Origin: Deltaproteobacteria bacterium
GTDB lineage: Bacteria > Myxococcota_A > Bradymonadia > REDH01
Direction: 5' to 3'
Assembly: GCA_007693585.1 (NCBI GenBank)
Contig: REDH01000110.1
Span: 1-47,085, forward strand
DNA length: 47,085 nt
Shown one piece after another: positions 1-8,552 of this stretch (position 1 is the first letter of the stretch; every line of letters starts with the position of its first letter). The notes under the pieces are model-generated. The model saw only the letters and a list, made by a program, of their open reading frames with translations, was not told the origin of the DNA and did not search any database. The position numbers were made by a program, and so were the translations under genes.

Positions 1-95
1 GGTGGTCGTGGTCGTGGTCGTGGTCGTGCTGGTGGTGTCCGTGTCCGTGTCCGTGTCCGTGTCCGTGTCCATGACCATGGTCATGGTCATGGTCG
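1..95. repeat. Hexanucleotide tandem repeats encoding His-Asp and Gly-His runs
   Basis: Two adjacent hexamer arrays lie in the last visible codons of the membrane protein. Positions 35-70 hold six perfect copies of GTGTCC, read on the minus strand as Gly-His pairs. Positions 1-29 hold about four copies of a GTGGTC-type hexamer, read as His-Asp pairs. Positions 71-95 carry related GGTCAT/GACCAT units. Because the unit is six bases, gain or loss of copies would keep the reading frame. Confidence 0.9.
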
Positions 96-2188
96 TCGAA
101 CGGACCATGGCTGTGCACTGGCGGGGGGGCTGGGCGGTCCCCGGTACGCATCCAGGTCTGCATCGCCGCGACGCGCTCTGCGAGGATGTTGAGCATGCTC
201 GGGGACTGAGCGTCCTCAAGTGCGCGTTCGTAGTAGTGAAGGGCCCGAGTGGGGTCGTCGAGGAAGTCGTCATGGAGCTGTCCGAGCCGATGATGGATCT
301 CGGCGCGATCTCGGCGGGGCAGGTCGCTGATGGGGAGTCCCGAGAGCAACGCAGCGGCTTGCTCGTGATTGCCGCGCATGATCTCGATGTCGGCGAGCAG
401 CCGAACGGAGCGGTGATGCTCGGGGTCGATGCGCGCGGCGTGTTGCAGAATGTCGGCGGCCCGACCGAGTTGTGCATGGAGCGCGTCGAGTCCCTGAGGC
501 AGCCGGCGCACGAGGATGTCAGCGAGCTTGTAGCGCGGTTCGATCAGGTGGGGCCGCATTCGCACGGCCTCCCGAAAACGGTCGACCGAAGCGGGTTGCT
601 GGTCCTCGCCGGACATGCTGCTGAGCAGGGCAGCGTTGTGGAGGCTGTGGAATCGGTACTGATGGCGATGGGCGCGTTCGTAGGCCTCACTGGCCTGCTC
701 GATCAGGGCGTTGCCGAGGAAGACGTCGCCGCGCGCGGCATGGTAGCCCCAGAGCCCGGCCTGGACCTGGGTGACGAGGACGACTACGGCGACGAACGCA
801 GCGGGTACCGCCCCGGCGAGCACGCGTTCGAGTTGGTTGGGCTGGGGCAGTTCCGCCGGCCCGCCGTCAGGGGGGGACGAGGAGGCGAGCTGCGCGAGCA
901 GGAGCGCGAGCAGTGCCATGGTTGGGGCGTGGAGAAGCCCCTGGCTGGTCAGCAGCAGTCCTGCGATGACCACCACGCCGAAGAGTCCGCCTGCGGCCTG
1001 CAGTGCTGTGCTGCTCGCAGCGGATTCATCCCCCTCGCGAACGTGGGGGCGGCCAGCGAATGCGATGCGCCGGAGAAGAACGACAAGGAGAGCGAGCAGG
1101 GCGAGCATCGGAACGATGCCTCCCTCGACGAGCACTTCTCCGAGCGCCGAGGAGCCCCTGACATCTCGCATGGCCTGTTGTCCGAAGGCCTCGCGTCTCT
1201 GATCGGCGGGTGGGAGGAACGCCATGACCTCTGCGCTGAAGGTCCCTGGTCCCGTGCCGAGCGGCAGGGCTTCGAGCGCCGCATGGCGGGTGGCCGTGGC
1301 CACGCGTGATGTGAACTCGTCGTCCTGTGAACCGAAATCGTGTGCCGCAATCGCCATGAATCGCATGGTGGATGCGGGCGGAGCCGGGAGTTCGGCGGGG
1401 TCGGGTGAAGCGATGGTCTGGAGGAGCGAGGCCAGGATGACGGGTGCGAGGGCGAGGAGGCCGAAGCGGCTCAGCGTGGTTCCTCGCCAACCGCGCACGA
1501 GGAGGAAGGCGCCGCCCGCCAGTGCGGCGACACCGGCCACGACGATCGGGGTCTCGTGTCCGGCGAGGCCGAGAGCGACCGCGCTCAGGACGATTCCGGC
1601 AGCGGTGAGGCGGCGGAGACGCCGGGAGAGCAGCGGGAAGGCGAGGACAAGGCTGGCGAGAAGCAGCAGCGCCACGGCGGCCGCGATGGTCGGGTGATCG
1701 GTGAAGCCGCGCAGCCCGTCCTGCGGGTTGGTCGAGAACGGGATGGGCTGGGGGAAGGCGACTCCTCTGGCCTGGAGGAGCATCGTTCCCGAAAGGGCGA
1801 CCGCGAGCGCGGTGCCCCCGATGGCTGCGAGGCGCGGCCAGGGGATGTCCCGGGAGACATGGGCCCACAGGAGGAACGGCAGCGGGATCGCGAGCAGCGC
1901 GACCCGGTCCATGGCTTCGGGACCGCTGCCGGTGAGCAGGGCGCCGAGCAGGAACCAGGCGGGCAGAACACTCCAGAGGAGGGCGATGCTCGGCACCCGG
2001 CGGGTTCGTGAGACGGGGCCACGCGTGATCCGAACGCACCATGCGAGGAGCGCCAGTGCGGCGAGAACGGAGCCGATGGCGAGCTGTGCCACGCCGTACC
2101 TCGGGAACCCGGAAAACGCCGCCAGCGTGGAGCCGAGAAGGATCATGCCGGCAGCGATGAGGGCGACGGGTTGGGGAGACTGCGGCAT
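1..2188 (-). CDS. O-antigen-ligase-like (Wzy_C type) polytopic membrane protein with TPR region and His-rich tail, partial
   Basis: This minus-strand reading frame starts at ATG 2188 and is still open at the window edge, so the C-terminus is missing; about 729 residues are visible. The first 450 or so residues form roughly ten hydrophobic segments. A periplasmic stretch contains LPLGTGPGTFSAEV, which resembles the GxGxGxF signature of the Wzy_C/O-antigen ligase family. A soluble part follows with TPR-like helical pairs (for example EQASEAYERAHRHQYR and DDPTRALHYYERALED). The visible end is a tail of alternating His-Asp and His-Gly pairs. The family joins or polymerises surface glycans in the inner membrane; the substrate cannot be told here. 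The start is the first ATG before the hydrophobic segments and has only a weak ribosome site. C-ending codons dominate, as in a real gene on this strand. Confidence 0.82.
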   Translation of the reverse strand, partial: MPQSPQPVALIAAGMILLGSTLAAFSGFPRYGVAQLAIGSVLAALALLAWCVRITRGPVSRTRRVPSIALLWSVLPAWFLLGALLTGSGPEAMDRVALLAIPLPFLLWAHVSRDIPWPRLAAIGGTALAVALSGTMLLQARGVAFPQPIPFSTNPQDGLRGFTDHPTIAAAVALLLLASLVLAFPLLSRRLRRLTAAGIVLSAVALGLAGHETPIVVAGVAALAGGAFLLVRGWRGTTLSRFGLLALAPVILASLLQTIASPDPAELPAPPASTMRFMAIAAHDFGSQDDEFTSRVATATRHAALEALPLGTGPGTFSAEVMAFLPPADQRREAFGQQAMRDVRGSSALGEVLVEGGIVPMLALLALLVVLLRRIAFAGRPHVREGDESAASSTALQAAGGLFGVVVIAGLLLTSQGLLHAPTMALLALLLAQLASSSPPDGGPAELPQPNQLERVLAGAVPAAFVAVVVLVTQVQAGLWGYHAARGDVFLGNALIEQASEAYERAHRHQYRFHSLHNAALLSSMSGEDQQPASVDRFREAVRMRPHLIEPRYKLADILVRRLPQGLDALHAQLGRAADILQHAARIDPEHHRSVRLLADIEIMRGNHEQAAALLSGLPISDLPRRDRAEIHHRLGQLHDDFLDDPTRALHYYERALEDAQSPSMLNILAERVAAMQTWMRTGDRPAPPPVHSHGPFDDHDHDHGHGHGHGHGHGHGHHQHDHDHDHDH

Positions 2189-2730
2189 GAGGGCTCGGCA
2201 TGGGGAGGGGGAGGGACGGCAGAGTGGCCGTCGCGAGGCAGGGATCTGCTTCGGATCCCTGGCTTGTCAAGCGGGGTTGCCGTTCCGGTTGCGCAGCGGC
2301 ATGGAGGGCGTCACCGCTCGGCGGTCGCCGGCAGGGCCGTCGCAGGGCCCGCACTTCAGTCCACCATGACGACCATCGGTGACCCGAATCAGCTGCAAGT
2401 GCCTAGCCGAATAGACCCACAGCGATGGGAATCCTGCCGGAAGCGGGTTCATTGGCGACTCCGTGTTCACTCTGGGGTCTCCCGGGGCTGTCGCAAGGTC
2501 GCCACCGAACCCCTCCCGATGGTGGAGTCACCGTAGTGGACCACAGTGATTCAGGCAGTTGTGGCCAACGCGAACCGATGAACCGCGCAACGTCGGGTTG
2601 AGCCCCGGACGTTGCGATCGCCCTGTGAGGTCCTCGGCTGCATCGGTTTCGCGGCTTGCGGGGGGGATTCGAGAGCCGTACCGTAGCTGCGGAGTGCCGG
2701 AACCGACGTGACGAGAGCGAGGGAAGCAGC
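2189..2730. other. Divergent intergenic region, no gene seen
   Basis: This 542-base stretch separates the minus-strand membrane protein from the plus-strand signal-peptidase-like gene. The reading frames across it are Arg/Pro/Ser-rich and look like noise. I see no tRNA, strong hairpin or convincing promoter pair. It presumably holds both promoters because the flanking genes are divergent. Confidence 0.5.
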
Positions 2731-3714
2731 GTGAATTCGGAGCAAGAGGAGTTCGAGCGGTCGTACCTGGGCGAGACCGCCCCACGCAGCCCGTGGATGG
2801 CGGCCGGGCTGTCCCTCCTGTCACCGGGGCTGGGCTGGTTGTACGTCGGGCGACTGCCGGAGGCGCTCCTGCTCAACGGTGCGCTGGCTCTGGTGATCGT
2901 GGTCGCGTTCGTGCTCTGGAACATGCTGGAGTTCTTCCCGTTGCTGCCGTTCGGCCTTCTGGCGATAGGGCTCGCCGCGCTTGTGCTGATGACCCTGCTC
3001 GACGTCATGCGAACGGCCTGGTTGCGGGGCGACCGCTTTGTTCTCCGGGAGTACAACCATCCGCTCGCTTACGTGCTCTTCGCGGCAGGCACCTGGTTTC
3101 TGCCCATCGTGATCGTGTCCGGATGGACGTTCACGACGCAGTGGATGGTGGTGGAGGTGCAGGATGACGCGATGTACCCGTCGGTTCTGGAGGGTGAGCG
3201 CCTGCTGGTCCATCGCGGCCATGCCGAACTCGAGCGGGGAGACATGGTCGTGGTCGATCTGCCTCCTCAGGGTCGACGAATCGTCCGGGTCGTCGCGCTG
3301 GGCGGTGACGAGGTGGCCTTCTCCGACGACACGCTTTTCGTGAACGATCGCCCGTTTCCGAGGGCCACGCTCGATGAGGTGGGGCGACGGGAGCTGGCGG
3401 CCCTGACCGGGGACCTGCGCGAGGACATGGACTACTTCGTCGAACGCGACTCGAGGGTGGCGTGGCCGAGCGTCAGCCCCAGAGTGGCACACATGGCGGA
3501 GCTGGAGGCCACGCGACTGGCGGACGACGAGTTGTTCGTGCTGCACGATCATCGCGGCCGAACGAGCGACTCCCGCGACCTCGGTCCCGTGCCGCGTGAG
3601 ACCGTGATCGGTCGACCCCTCTACGTGTGGTCGACGCCGGACGGCGGCGGCAGCGACGCACACCTGTCCCGCCGAGTCGGCCGGAGAATTCAGGCTGCCC
3701 CAATCGCACCGTAG
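2731..3714 (+). CDS. Signal peptidase I (S26)-like membrane protein lacking the catalytic dyad
   Basis: The protein is 327 residues from GTG 2731, which has a purine-rich site (GAGGGAAG) just upstream. The N-terminal third (about residues 22-140) has several hydrophobic segments, including SPGLGWLYVGR. The rest aligns with the conserved boxes of leader peptidase. The Ser-Met-x-Pro box reads DDAMYPSVLEGERLLV, so the nucleophile position is Ala147. The Lys-Arg box reads RRIVRVVALGGDEV, so the general-base lysine is Val185. The last box is kept as HDHRGRTSDSRDLGPVPRETVIGR (split here: HDHRGRTSDSRD, then LGPVPRETVIGR). The fold therefore seems intact while both catalytic residues are replaced. 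A peptidase role is unlikely; a binding or regulatory role is an inference. The catalytic-residue calls rest on alignment by eye. Confidence 0.85.
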   Translation: MNSEQEEFERSYLGETAPRSPWMAAGLSLLSPGLGWLYVGRLPEALLLNGALALVIVVAFVLWNMLEFFPLLPFGLLAIGLAALVLMTLLDVMRTAWLRGDRFVLREYNHPLAYVLFAAGTWFLPIVIVSGWTFTTQWMVVEVQDDAMYPSVLEGERLLVHRGHAELERGDMVVVDLPPQGRRIVRVVALGGDEVAFSDDTLFVNDRPFPRATLDEVGRRELAALTGDLREDMDYFVERDSRVAWPSVSPRVAHMAELEATRLADDELFVLHDHRGRTSDSRDLGPVPRETVIGRPLYVWSTPDGGGSDAHLSRRVGRRIQAAPIAP

Positions 3715-3836
3715 CGGGGCGGGGACCAGGCTGTTCCGGAATGGCACGGCGATGTGAGCCAGCTCTTCCTTTGGAGCACGCCAGCGGCTACACTCGGGGC
3801 GGAGGGCACGGTCCCTCTGGTACGCCCGGCAGGACC

Positions 3837-5222
3837 ATGGCCCGATCCTTCCTTCAGACGCTGGTGGTGCGTGGAGTGTTGTCGCCCGTTGACGCGGAAC
3901 GGGTGGCGCATCTGGAGCAGGTTCGTCCGTCCCTGCCCCTCCTCGCCCTCTTCGCGGAAGGACGGCTGGAGGAGGATGCACTCGTGCGGGCTCTCGCAGA
4001 GCGGTGCGACCTGTCGGTCGTGGCCGGGGAAGAGGTGACCGCGCTCCAGGCGTCTGTGCTCGAGCCCTTCCATGCGTCCTGGCTCCACCGCTGGGGTGTC
4101 CTGCCGTTGCGGCGCTCGCGGCGCGGCGACCTGCTGCTGGGCATGGTCGATCCCGCGCTCCCGGGAGGCGCGGAAGCCGTCGCTGCCGTGAGCGGCCTGA
4201 GCGTTGCGCCCCTCGTGCTGCCGCCCGACCTCATGGATCAGGCCATGCGAGCGTTCGGTGTGGGCAGCTGGTCTCTGCGAAACTCTGCGCTGCTCGACCC
4301 CTCCATGGCATGTGACGCCAGAGGACTGCGCGTTCTGCCCCCGCGTGGATCCGGAGGACCGGCGACCTCCGAGTTGCCGGATGTGCCGTCCGCCGGGGTG
4401 CGCTCGGAGCGGGCGACCGAAGGTGCCACGCTGGACGAGCGCCCGGGAGGGGACGAGCGCCCGGGAGGATTCTCTACCCCGTCCAGGCGGCGCACCGATG
4501 CCCGGCCCGCGCAGACCGGCGATCAGTTCGCGGTGGCTCCGGTGACCGGGGTCGAACACCTCGGCGGTGCGGGAGCACCGGTTCATGACACCGGAGAGGT
4601 ACACCTTCAGGGCCCGGGTCCGCTTCCAGCCACGCAGCCCGCCAGCCCGGGATCACCCTCGCCATCGAAGGCCGCTGCGGTACTGCAACTCGCCTACCGA
4701 TCGCTTGGTGCGGAAGCGCGGCACGTTGCTGACCGCGAAGTCCAGGCGATCCTGCGACTGGCCGAACGCTCGCTCGCTGCCGTGGACGGACGCGATGCGC
4801 TCGTGGACGAGCTGGTTGACGCCCTCGGAGTTCTCTTTCCGAACGTGCTCTTTCTCTGGACGCGCGGCGCCGAAGTGCAGGTGGGCGCCGCAAGCACAAG
4901 AACCGTCGACTCGGCGAGGCTGTTGCGCCGTGAGTTCACGGTGCCTCCAGGCTCACCCTGGCAACCGCTGGTGGAGACCGAGGAACTCCTGACGGGCCTC
5001 TTCCTCCCGGGAGATCCGGTTCGCGACCTCCTGGGCGGGGATGCCGTGATCCCGCTGCTGGGCTGCGCGGTCCGACTCGGACCGCGGACGGTCGGCGTCC
5101 TCGTGATCGAGGGACTCGAGGATGGCAAGGTGCCCATTCTGGGCGAAGGGCTCGTGCAGCTCCAGACAGCGCTTTCCGCCAGTCTTCGGCGACTCATCCT
5201 CTCACGGCGCGAGCAGGTCTGA
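3837..5222 (+). CDS. GspE N-terminal (MshEN)-like domain protein with C-terminal GAF-like region
   Basis: The protein is 461 residues from ATG 3837. Residues 1-140 (SFLQTLVVRGVLSPVDAERV, then EDALVRALAERCDLSVV) resemble the N-terminal module of type II secretion/type IV pilus ATPases, which in some members binds cyclic di-GMP. No ATPase domain follows. A low-complexity linker of about 120 residues includes a tandem DERPGG repeat encoded by an 18-base duplication near 4435-4470. The final 180 residues (from AVLQLAYRSLGAEARHVADR) look like a GAF-type sensor fold. The protein is probably cytoplasmic and regulatory. It ends 6 bases before the convergent lipoprotein gene. Domain names are by pattern only. 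Confidence 0.7.
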   Translation: MARSFLQTLVVRGVLSPVDAERVAHLEQVRPSLPLLALFAEGRLEEDALVRALAERCDLSVVAGEEVTALQASVLEPFHASWLHRWGVLPLRRSRRGDLLLGMVDPALPGGAEAVAAVSGLSVAPLVLPPDLMDQAMRAFGVGSWSLRNSALLDPSMACDARGLRVLPPRGSGGPATSELPDVPSAGVRSERATEGATLDERPGGDERPGGFSTPSRRRTDARPAQTGDQFAVAPVTGVEHLGGAGAPVHDTGEVHLQGPGPLPATQPASPGSPSPSKAAAVLQLAYRSLGAEARHVADREVQAILRLAERSLAAVDGRDALVDELVDALGVLFPNVLFLWTRGAEVQVGAASTRTVDSARLLRREFTVPPGSPWQPLVETEELLTGLFLPGDPVRDLLGGDAVIPLLGCAVRLGPRTVGVLVIEGLEDGKVPILGEGLVQLQTALSASLRRLILSRREQV

Positions 5223-5228
5223 CCGGCG

Positions 5229-6386
5229 TCAGTCCTGCGTGCTGACGCTCCGGTTGTAGCACATGCGGATGGAGCCATCGCTTTCGATCACGGCGAAGAT
5301 GTGATCGTTGCCGGCGGCCTCGCGCTCGCCGAGCCCCGCGTCGCTGAACTCGGTGGAGAAGACGTGCGCCCGGGGCACGTAGTCCTGAAGGCGGAACACG
5401 GTTCCGACAGAGGGGTGCTGGACGCCCGAAAAGGACCGCCGTCCGGCCGGGATGACCGCGAAGCTGCGGGACGGGCTGGTGCGGGCAAAGACCCGGTTCA
5501 GGAAGACGTTCGTGCTGCTTGTCCGACTGCCGTGGTGCCCGACCTTGAGGATGTGCGCGTCCAGAGCCCCAAGGGCGTTGGCGATTTCGGACTCGACCTC
5601 CCAGTGGGCATCCCCCATGAACAGCACGCGACGACCTGCGTACTGCATCATGAGCACGATCGAGGAGTTGTTGACCACGTCTCCGGTGTGCCAGTCGACC
5701 CGGTCCGTCCGGCTGTTCAGGATCTGCGTGGGCAGCTCGGCACCGAAGCGATCCGTCGAGGCATAGCGTTCCGGGAAGAACTCGGGAATGGCGGGCCGAT
5801 AGAGTCTGCCACCGTTCCGGCGTGTCTCCACATCCGCCCGGCCGAGAAAGTCCGCATAGCTGGGACTGTCGCTGGGAAAACCCGGGTCGAGGACGTTGCG
5901 CACCGTGAAGACGTCGAACACGCGCCCGAACCCTCCGTAGTGATCGGAGTGGGCGTGCGTGGCGATGGCGAAGTCGATCGTCTCCCCGGGCTGCAGCCCC
6001 ATGGCCTGCATGTAGCGGACGACATGTGCGCCGCCATCCGTCCGGTTCTCGAAGCCCAGGTCGCCGGCGTCGATGAGGATGTTGTATCCCTCCGCGACCC
6101 CATTGCCCGGCACGCCGTCATCGGGGGTCTGAATCCAGATCGCGTCTCCCTGGCCGACGTCGATGAAGTGGATTCGGAGATCCATCGGCGAGGTCCGGAG
6201 ATCCTGAGGGGTGCAGTCACGCCCCCTCCCGACCGGCCCTTCGAGGACCTCACGGTCGTCGGGGAGGGTGGGCTCGGCAAAGCTGTCGCAGGCCACCAGA
6301 GCGAGGAGCCCGACGAGCCAGACACTCAATGCCGCGACTCGCTGGAATGGCTGCATCCGTGCTGCTTCGTTGGGGCGCCGGATCAT
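5229..6386 (-). CDS. ComEC-type metallo-beta-lactamase-fold lipoprotein
   Basis: The protein is 385 residues. Start ATG 6386 overlaps the TGA of the upstream protease gene as ATGA, which is why I chose it over the ATG at 6356. A signal peptide ends in a lipobox (LLALVAC), so the mature protein should be a lipoprotein. The motif HFIDVGQGDAIWI and the metal site THAHSDHYGG, followed by GDAHWEVE and VGHHGSRTSS, are those of the ComEC/Rec2 metallo-hydrolase domain. It lacks ComEC's membrane channel, so it is a stand-alone secreted-side hydrolase, probably acting on nucleic acid or another phosphodiester. Its coupling to a subtilisin-like protease suggests joint extracellular function. The substrate is unknown. 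Confidence 0.85.
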   Translation of the reverse strand: MIRRPNEAARMQPFQRVAALSVWLVGLLALVACDSFAEPTLPDDREVLEGPVGRGRDCTPQDLRTSPMDLRIHFIDVGQGDAIWIQTPDDGVPGNGVAEGYNILIDAGDLGFENRTDGGAHVVRYMQAMGLQPGETIDFAIATHAHSDHYGGFGRVFDVFTVRNVLDPGFPSDSPSYADFLGRADVETRRNGGRLYRPAIPEFFPERYASTDRFGAELPTQILNSRTDRVDWHTGDVVNNSSIVLMMQYAGRRVLFMGDAHWEVESEIANALGALDAHILKVGHHGSRTSSTNVFLNRVFARTSPSRSFAVIPAGRRSFSGVQHPSVGTVFRLQDYVPRAHVFSTEFSDAGLGEREAAGNDHIFAVIESDGSIRMCYNRSVSTQD

Positions 6387-8260
6387 ACGTCGCGGCGAGA
6401 GGCGATGGCCGTGGCCGTCAGTCCGAGGACGCCGTTGAGCGCGAGCCACAGCCGATCGGCGATGCCACCGAAACCGGGGATGCCGGTGACGTCATGGAGC
6501 GGGATGAGCGCCTCCGAGACGAGGAAGATGCTGACCCCGGCCATCGTTCCCAGGAGGAGACCACTGCGGACGGGGCCGCGTGTGCTTCCGAAGAGCCCGT
6601 ACAGGAGGAGGACGGGGAGGGCGCTGAGCAGCAGGAGGTTCGTGGTGATCCAAGGGGTTCCGCCCAGGTTGTGCGCCCAGTGGAGCACCCCGGTCTCGAG
6701 CGCGGCAGGCGTCGGCGGTTGTATGCCGAGGGCGATCATCAGCAGGGCAGGGCCCGCGAGTCCCGTGGCCATCACCAGGCTGGAGGCGGTGAAGGCGACC
6801 GCGGAGAGGGGTCGAAGTCCCTGCCGGCCTCGGGCAAGCCCGAGCGCGAGGAGGGCGGCGAACAGGGCCAGAGGGATGCGCGGTGCGTGCCAGCTCGAGA
6901 GCGCTGCCGTGGTGGCGCGCCCGGCGTCCACGAGCCCGGCACCGTACCGGTCCTGCTCGAAGACGGGAACATCGCGCGAGGCGCTCGAGAGGAGGAGCTC
7001 TTCGATTCGATCCGGGTGGGTGACGCCCTGGGACCGGATGAGTGCGGCGACCGCCGCCACGTGCGGCGCGGCCATGGACGTGCCCATGTAGAGCGCGAAC
7101 TCGTGGTCGGACGGGTTGCCGCGGGCAAGGGTCTCCTGAAGGATTCCGTCCGGCCGGCCATCGCCGACCTGGTCGACCCGCGTGTTGCCCCCCGGCGCGG
7201 CGATGTCGATGTACTGCCCATAGTTGGAGTAGAAGGTGGTGGTCCGGTCGTACTGGGTCGCCGCCACCGCGATGACGCCGCGGTAGGCCGCCGGGAACGA
7301 GGGCATGGACCAGCCGTTGTTCCCGGCCGCCGCGATCACCACCACGCCCTTTCGCCGGGCATGAGCCACGGCATCCGCCATGACGCGACTCGGCAGCGGG
7401 CCTCCAAGGCTCATGTTGATGATGTGCGCCCCGTTGTCGGCGGCGAAGCGGATCGCGTCGGCGATGTCCCCCGTGGCGCCCCGTCCCTGTTCATCGAGGA
7501 CGCGAATGGGCATGATGGCGGCGCCTGGAGCAAGTCCCGCCACGCCGTAATCGTTGCCGGTCGTCTGGGCGATGGTGCCCGCAACATGGGTCCCGTGGCC
7601 GTGCAGGTCGAACGGCTCCGCATTCCGGTCGACGAAGTCGTAGCCGGGAACGAATCGGGTCCCCTCGAAGTCTCGGATGCGACGCACGCCGAGGGCGGGG
7701 TCATCCGCGTAGGCGACGCCGGTGTCGATCACGGCGACGATGACTCCGTCGCCGCGCGCACGCTGCCACGCGTCCTCCGCGTTCACCTGGCGGAAGTTCC
7801 ACTGGAATGGATAGAGCGGATCGTTCGGGCCGGCGTCCGACGGCGCTGCAGTCTGCACGCGAGGTGAGGTCAGGGCACCGGCCGGTTCGAGCTCGACGGT
7901 CATCTCGGGCTCCACCGTGCGCACCCTTGGATCCCCCGCGAGACGGTCCGCAAGGGCCATCGCCTCCTCCACCGGGAGCTCGACCCGATAGAGGCCCCAG
8001 CCCTCGGCGTGGGCGCTGGTCGCCCTTGCCTCACGAGGCAGCAAAGCCCGCACTGCTTCTCGCTCCTCGGGGCGCAGGTCATCCCGAACGTCGATGAGCA
8101 CGGCCACGCGCTCGCCATCGGGCCAGGCCGTCGCGAACGTGAGATCCTCGACTCCCCCCGCCCGTTCGCCGGGGGCGAGCTGGAAGAGAAGGGCCATCGA
8201 CGCGACGACTCCGGCGAGCAGCCAGGTCAGGGGACGATTCCTGCGGGATGGAGTCAGCAT
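6383..8260 (-). CDS. Subtilisin-like (S8) serine protease with C-terminal membrane segments
   Basis: The protein is 625 residues from ATG 8260 (MLTPSRRNRP), where an N-terminal hydrophobic signal (LTWLLAGVVASMALLF) begins at once. A propeptide-like region (about 50-130) is followed by the S8 domain with Asp179 in AVIDTGVAY, His222 in HGHGTHVAGT, the oxyanion Asn near 314 (AAGNNGW) and Ser395 in GTSMAAPH. After residue 460 come about five hydrophobic segments, so the protease domain is probably displayed outside and tethered to the membrane. That tail is unusual for S8 enzymes. It ends in an ATGA overlap with the metallo-hydrolase lipoprotein. A duplicated 43-bp repeat lies just upstream. Confidence 0.93.
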   Translation of the reverse strand: MLTPSRRNRPLTWLLAGVVASMALLFQLAPGERAGGVEDLTFATAWPDGERVAVLIDVRDDLRPEEREAVRALLPREARATSAHAEGWGLYRVELPVEEAMALADRLAGDPRVRTVEPEMTVELEPAGALTSPRVQTAAPSDAGPNDPLYPFQWNFRQVNAEDAWQRARGDGVIVAVIDTGVAYADDPALGVRRIRDFEGTRFVPGYDFVDRNAEPFDLHGHGTHVAGTIAQTTGNDYGVAGLAPGAAIMPIRVLDEQGRGATGDIADAIRFAADNGAHIINMSLGGPLPSRVMADAVAHARRKGVVVIAAAGNNGWSMPSFPAAYRGVIAVAATQYDRTTTFYSNYGQYIDIAAPGGNTRVDQVGDGRPDGILQETLARGNPSDHEFALYMGTSMAAPHVAAVAALIRSQGVTHPDRIEELLLSSASRDVPVFEQDRYGAGLVDAGRATTAALSSWHAPRIPLALFAALLALGLARGRQGLRPLSAVAFTASSLVMATGLAGPALLMIALGIQPPTPAALETGVLHWAHNLGGTPWITTNLLLLSALPVLLLYGLFGSTRGPVRSGLLLGTMAGVSIFLVSEALIPLHDVTGIPGFGGIADRLWLALNGVLGLTATAIASRRDV

Positions 8261-8362
8261 GAGGTCCGGAGGGAAGCAGGGCGGGCGGTCGCCGGACTCG
8301 GGGCGACACGTGCGATGCGCGCGCACGCTGGGCACGCGCGCCTCACTCGAGGGCTAGCATGC

Positions 8363-8405
8363 GCATGGTCTTGCCCCTGTTCAACCGTTGTCGTGTCCGT
8401 GCGGG
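8363..8405. repeat. 43-bp direct repeat, copy 1
   Basis: This segment is identical over 43 bases to 8501-8543. It lies about 100 bases upstream of the minus-strand protease start. Read on the minus strand it contains TTGAAC, which could serve as a -35 box with CATGCT 17 bases further on. Its role is not known. Confidence 0.9.
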
Positions 8406-8500
8406 CCGAGAACGTGCCGGGCGAGAGCGCGCGGAGCGAGAACGCGCGGAGTGGGATGGCCGCATCGGGATCGAGAGGGGCCCATGTCGCGAGTGGGGCG

Positions 8501-8543
8501 GCATGGTCTTGCCCCTGTTCAACCGTTGTCGTGTCCGTGCGGG
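8501..8543. repeat. 43-bp direct repeat, copy 2
   Basis: This is the second perfect copy of the repeat at 8363-8405, offset by 138 bases and ending 9 bases from the stop of the cNMP-binding-like gene. The 95 bases between the copies are also rich in short GAGAACG/GCGGAG-like repeats. The whole stretch 8261-8552 shows no convincing gene. Confidence 0.9.
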
Positions 8544-8552
8544 TCGGACGCG

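Noticed and set aside
2-1309. A long plus-strand frame starting with poly-Val and Ser-Val repeats
   Set aside because: It is the antisense shadow of the membrane protein; the repeats read as His-Asp and Gly-His in the true frame, and the minus frame has clear membrane segments.
2731-3714. Naming this gene lepB
   Set aside because: The catalytic Ser and Lys positions are Ala and Val, so the functional name would mislead.
5229-6386. Naming this gene comEC
   Set aside because: It has only the metallo-hydrolase domain and a lipobox, with no competence membrane channel.
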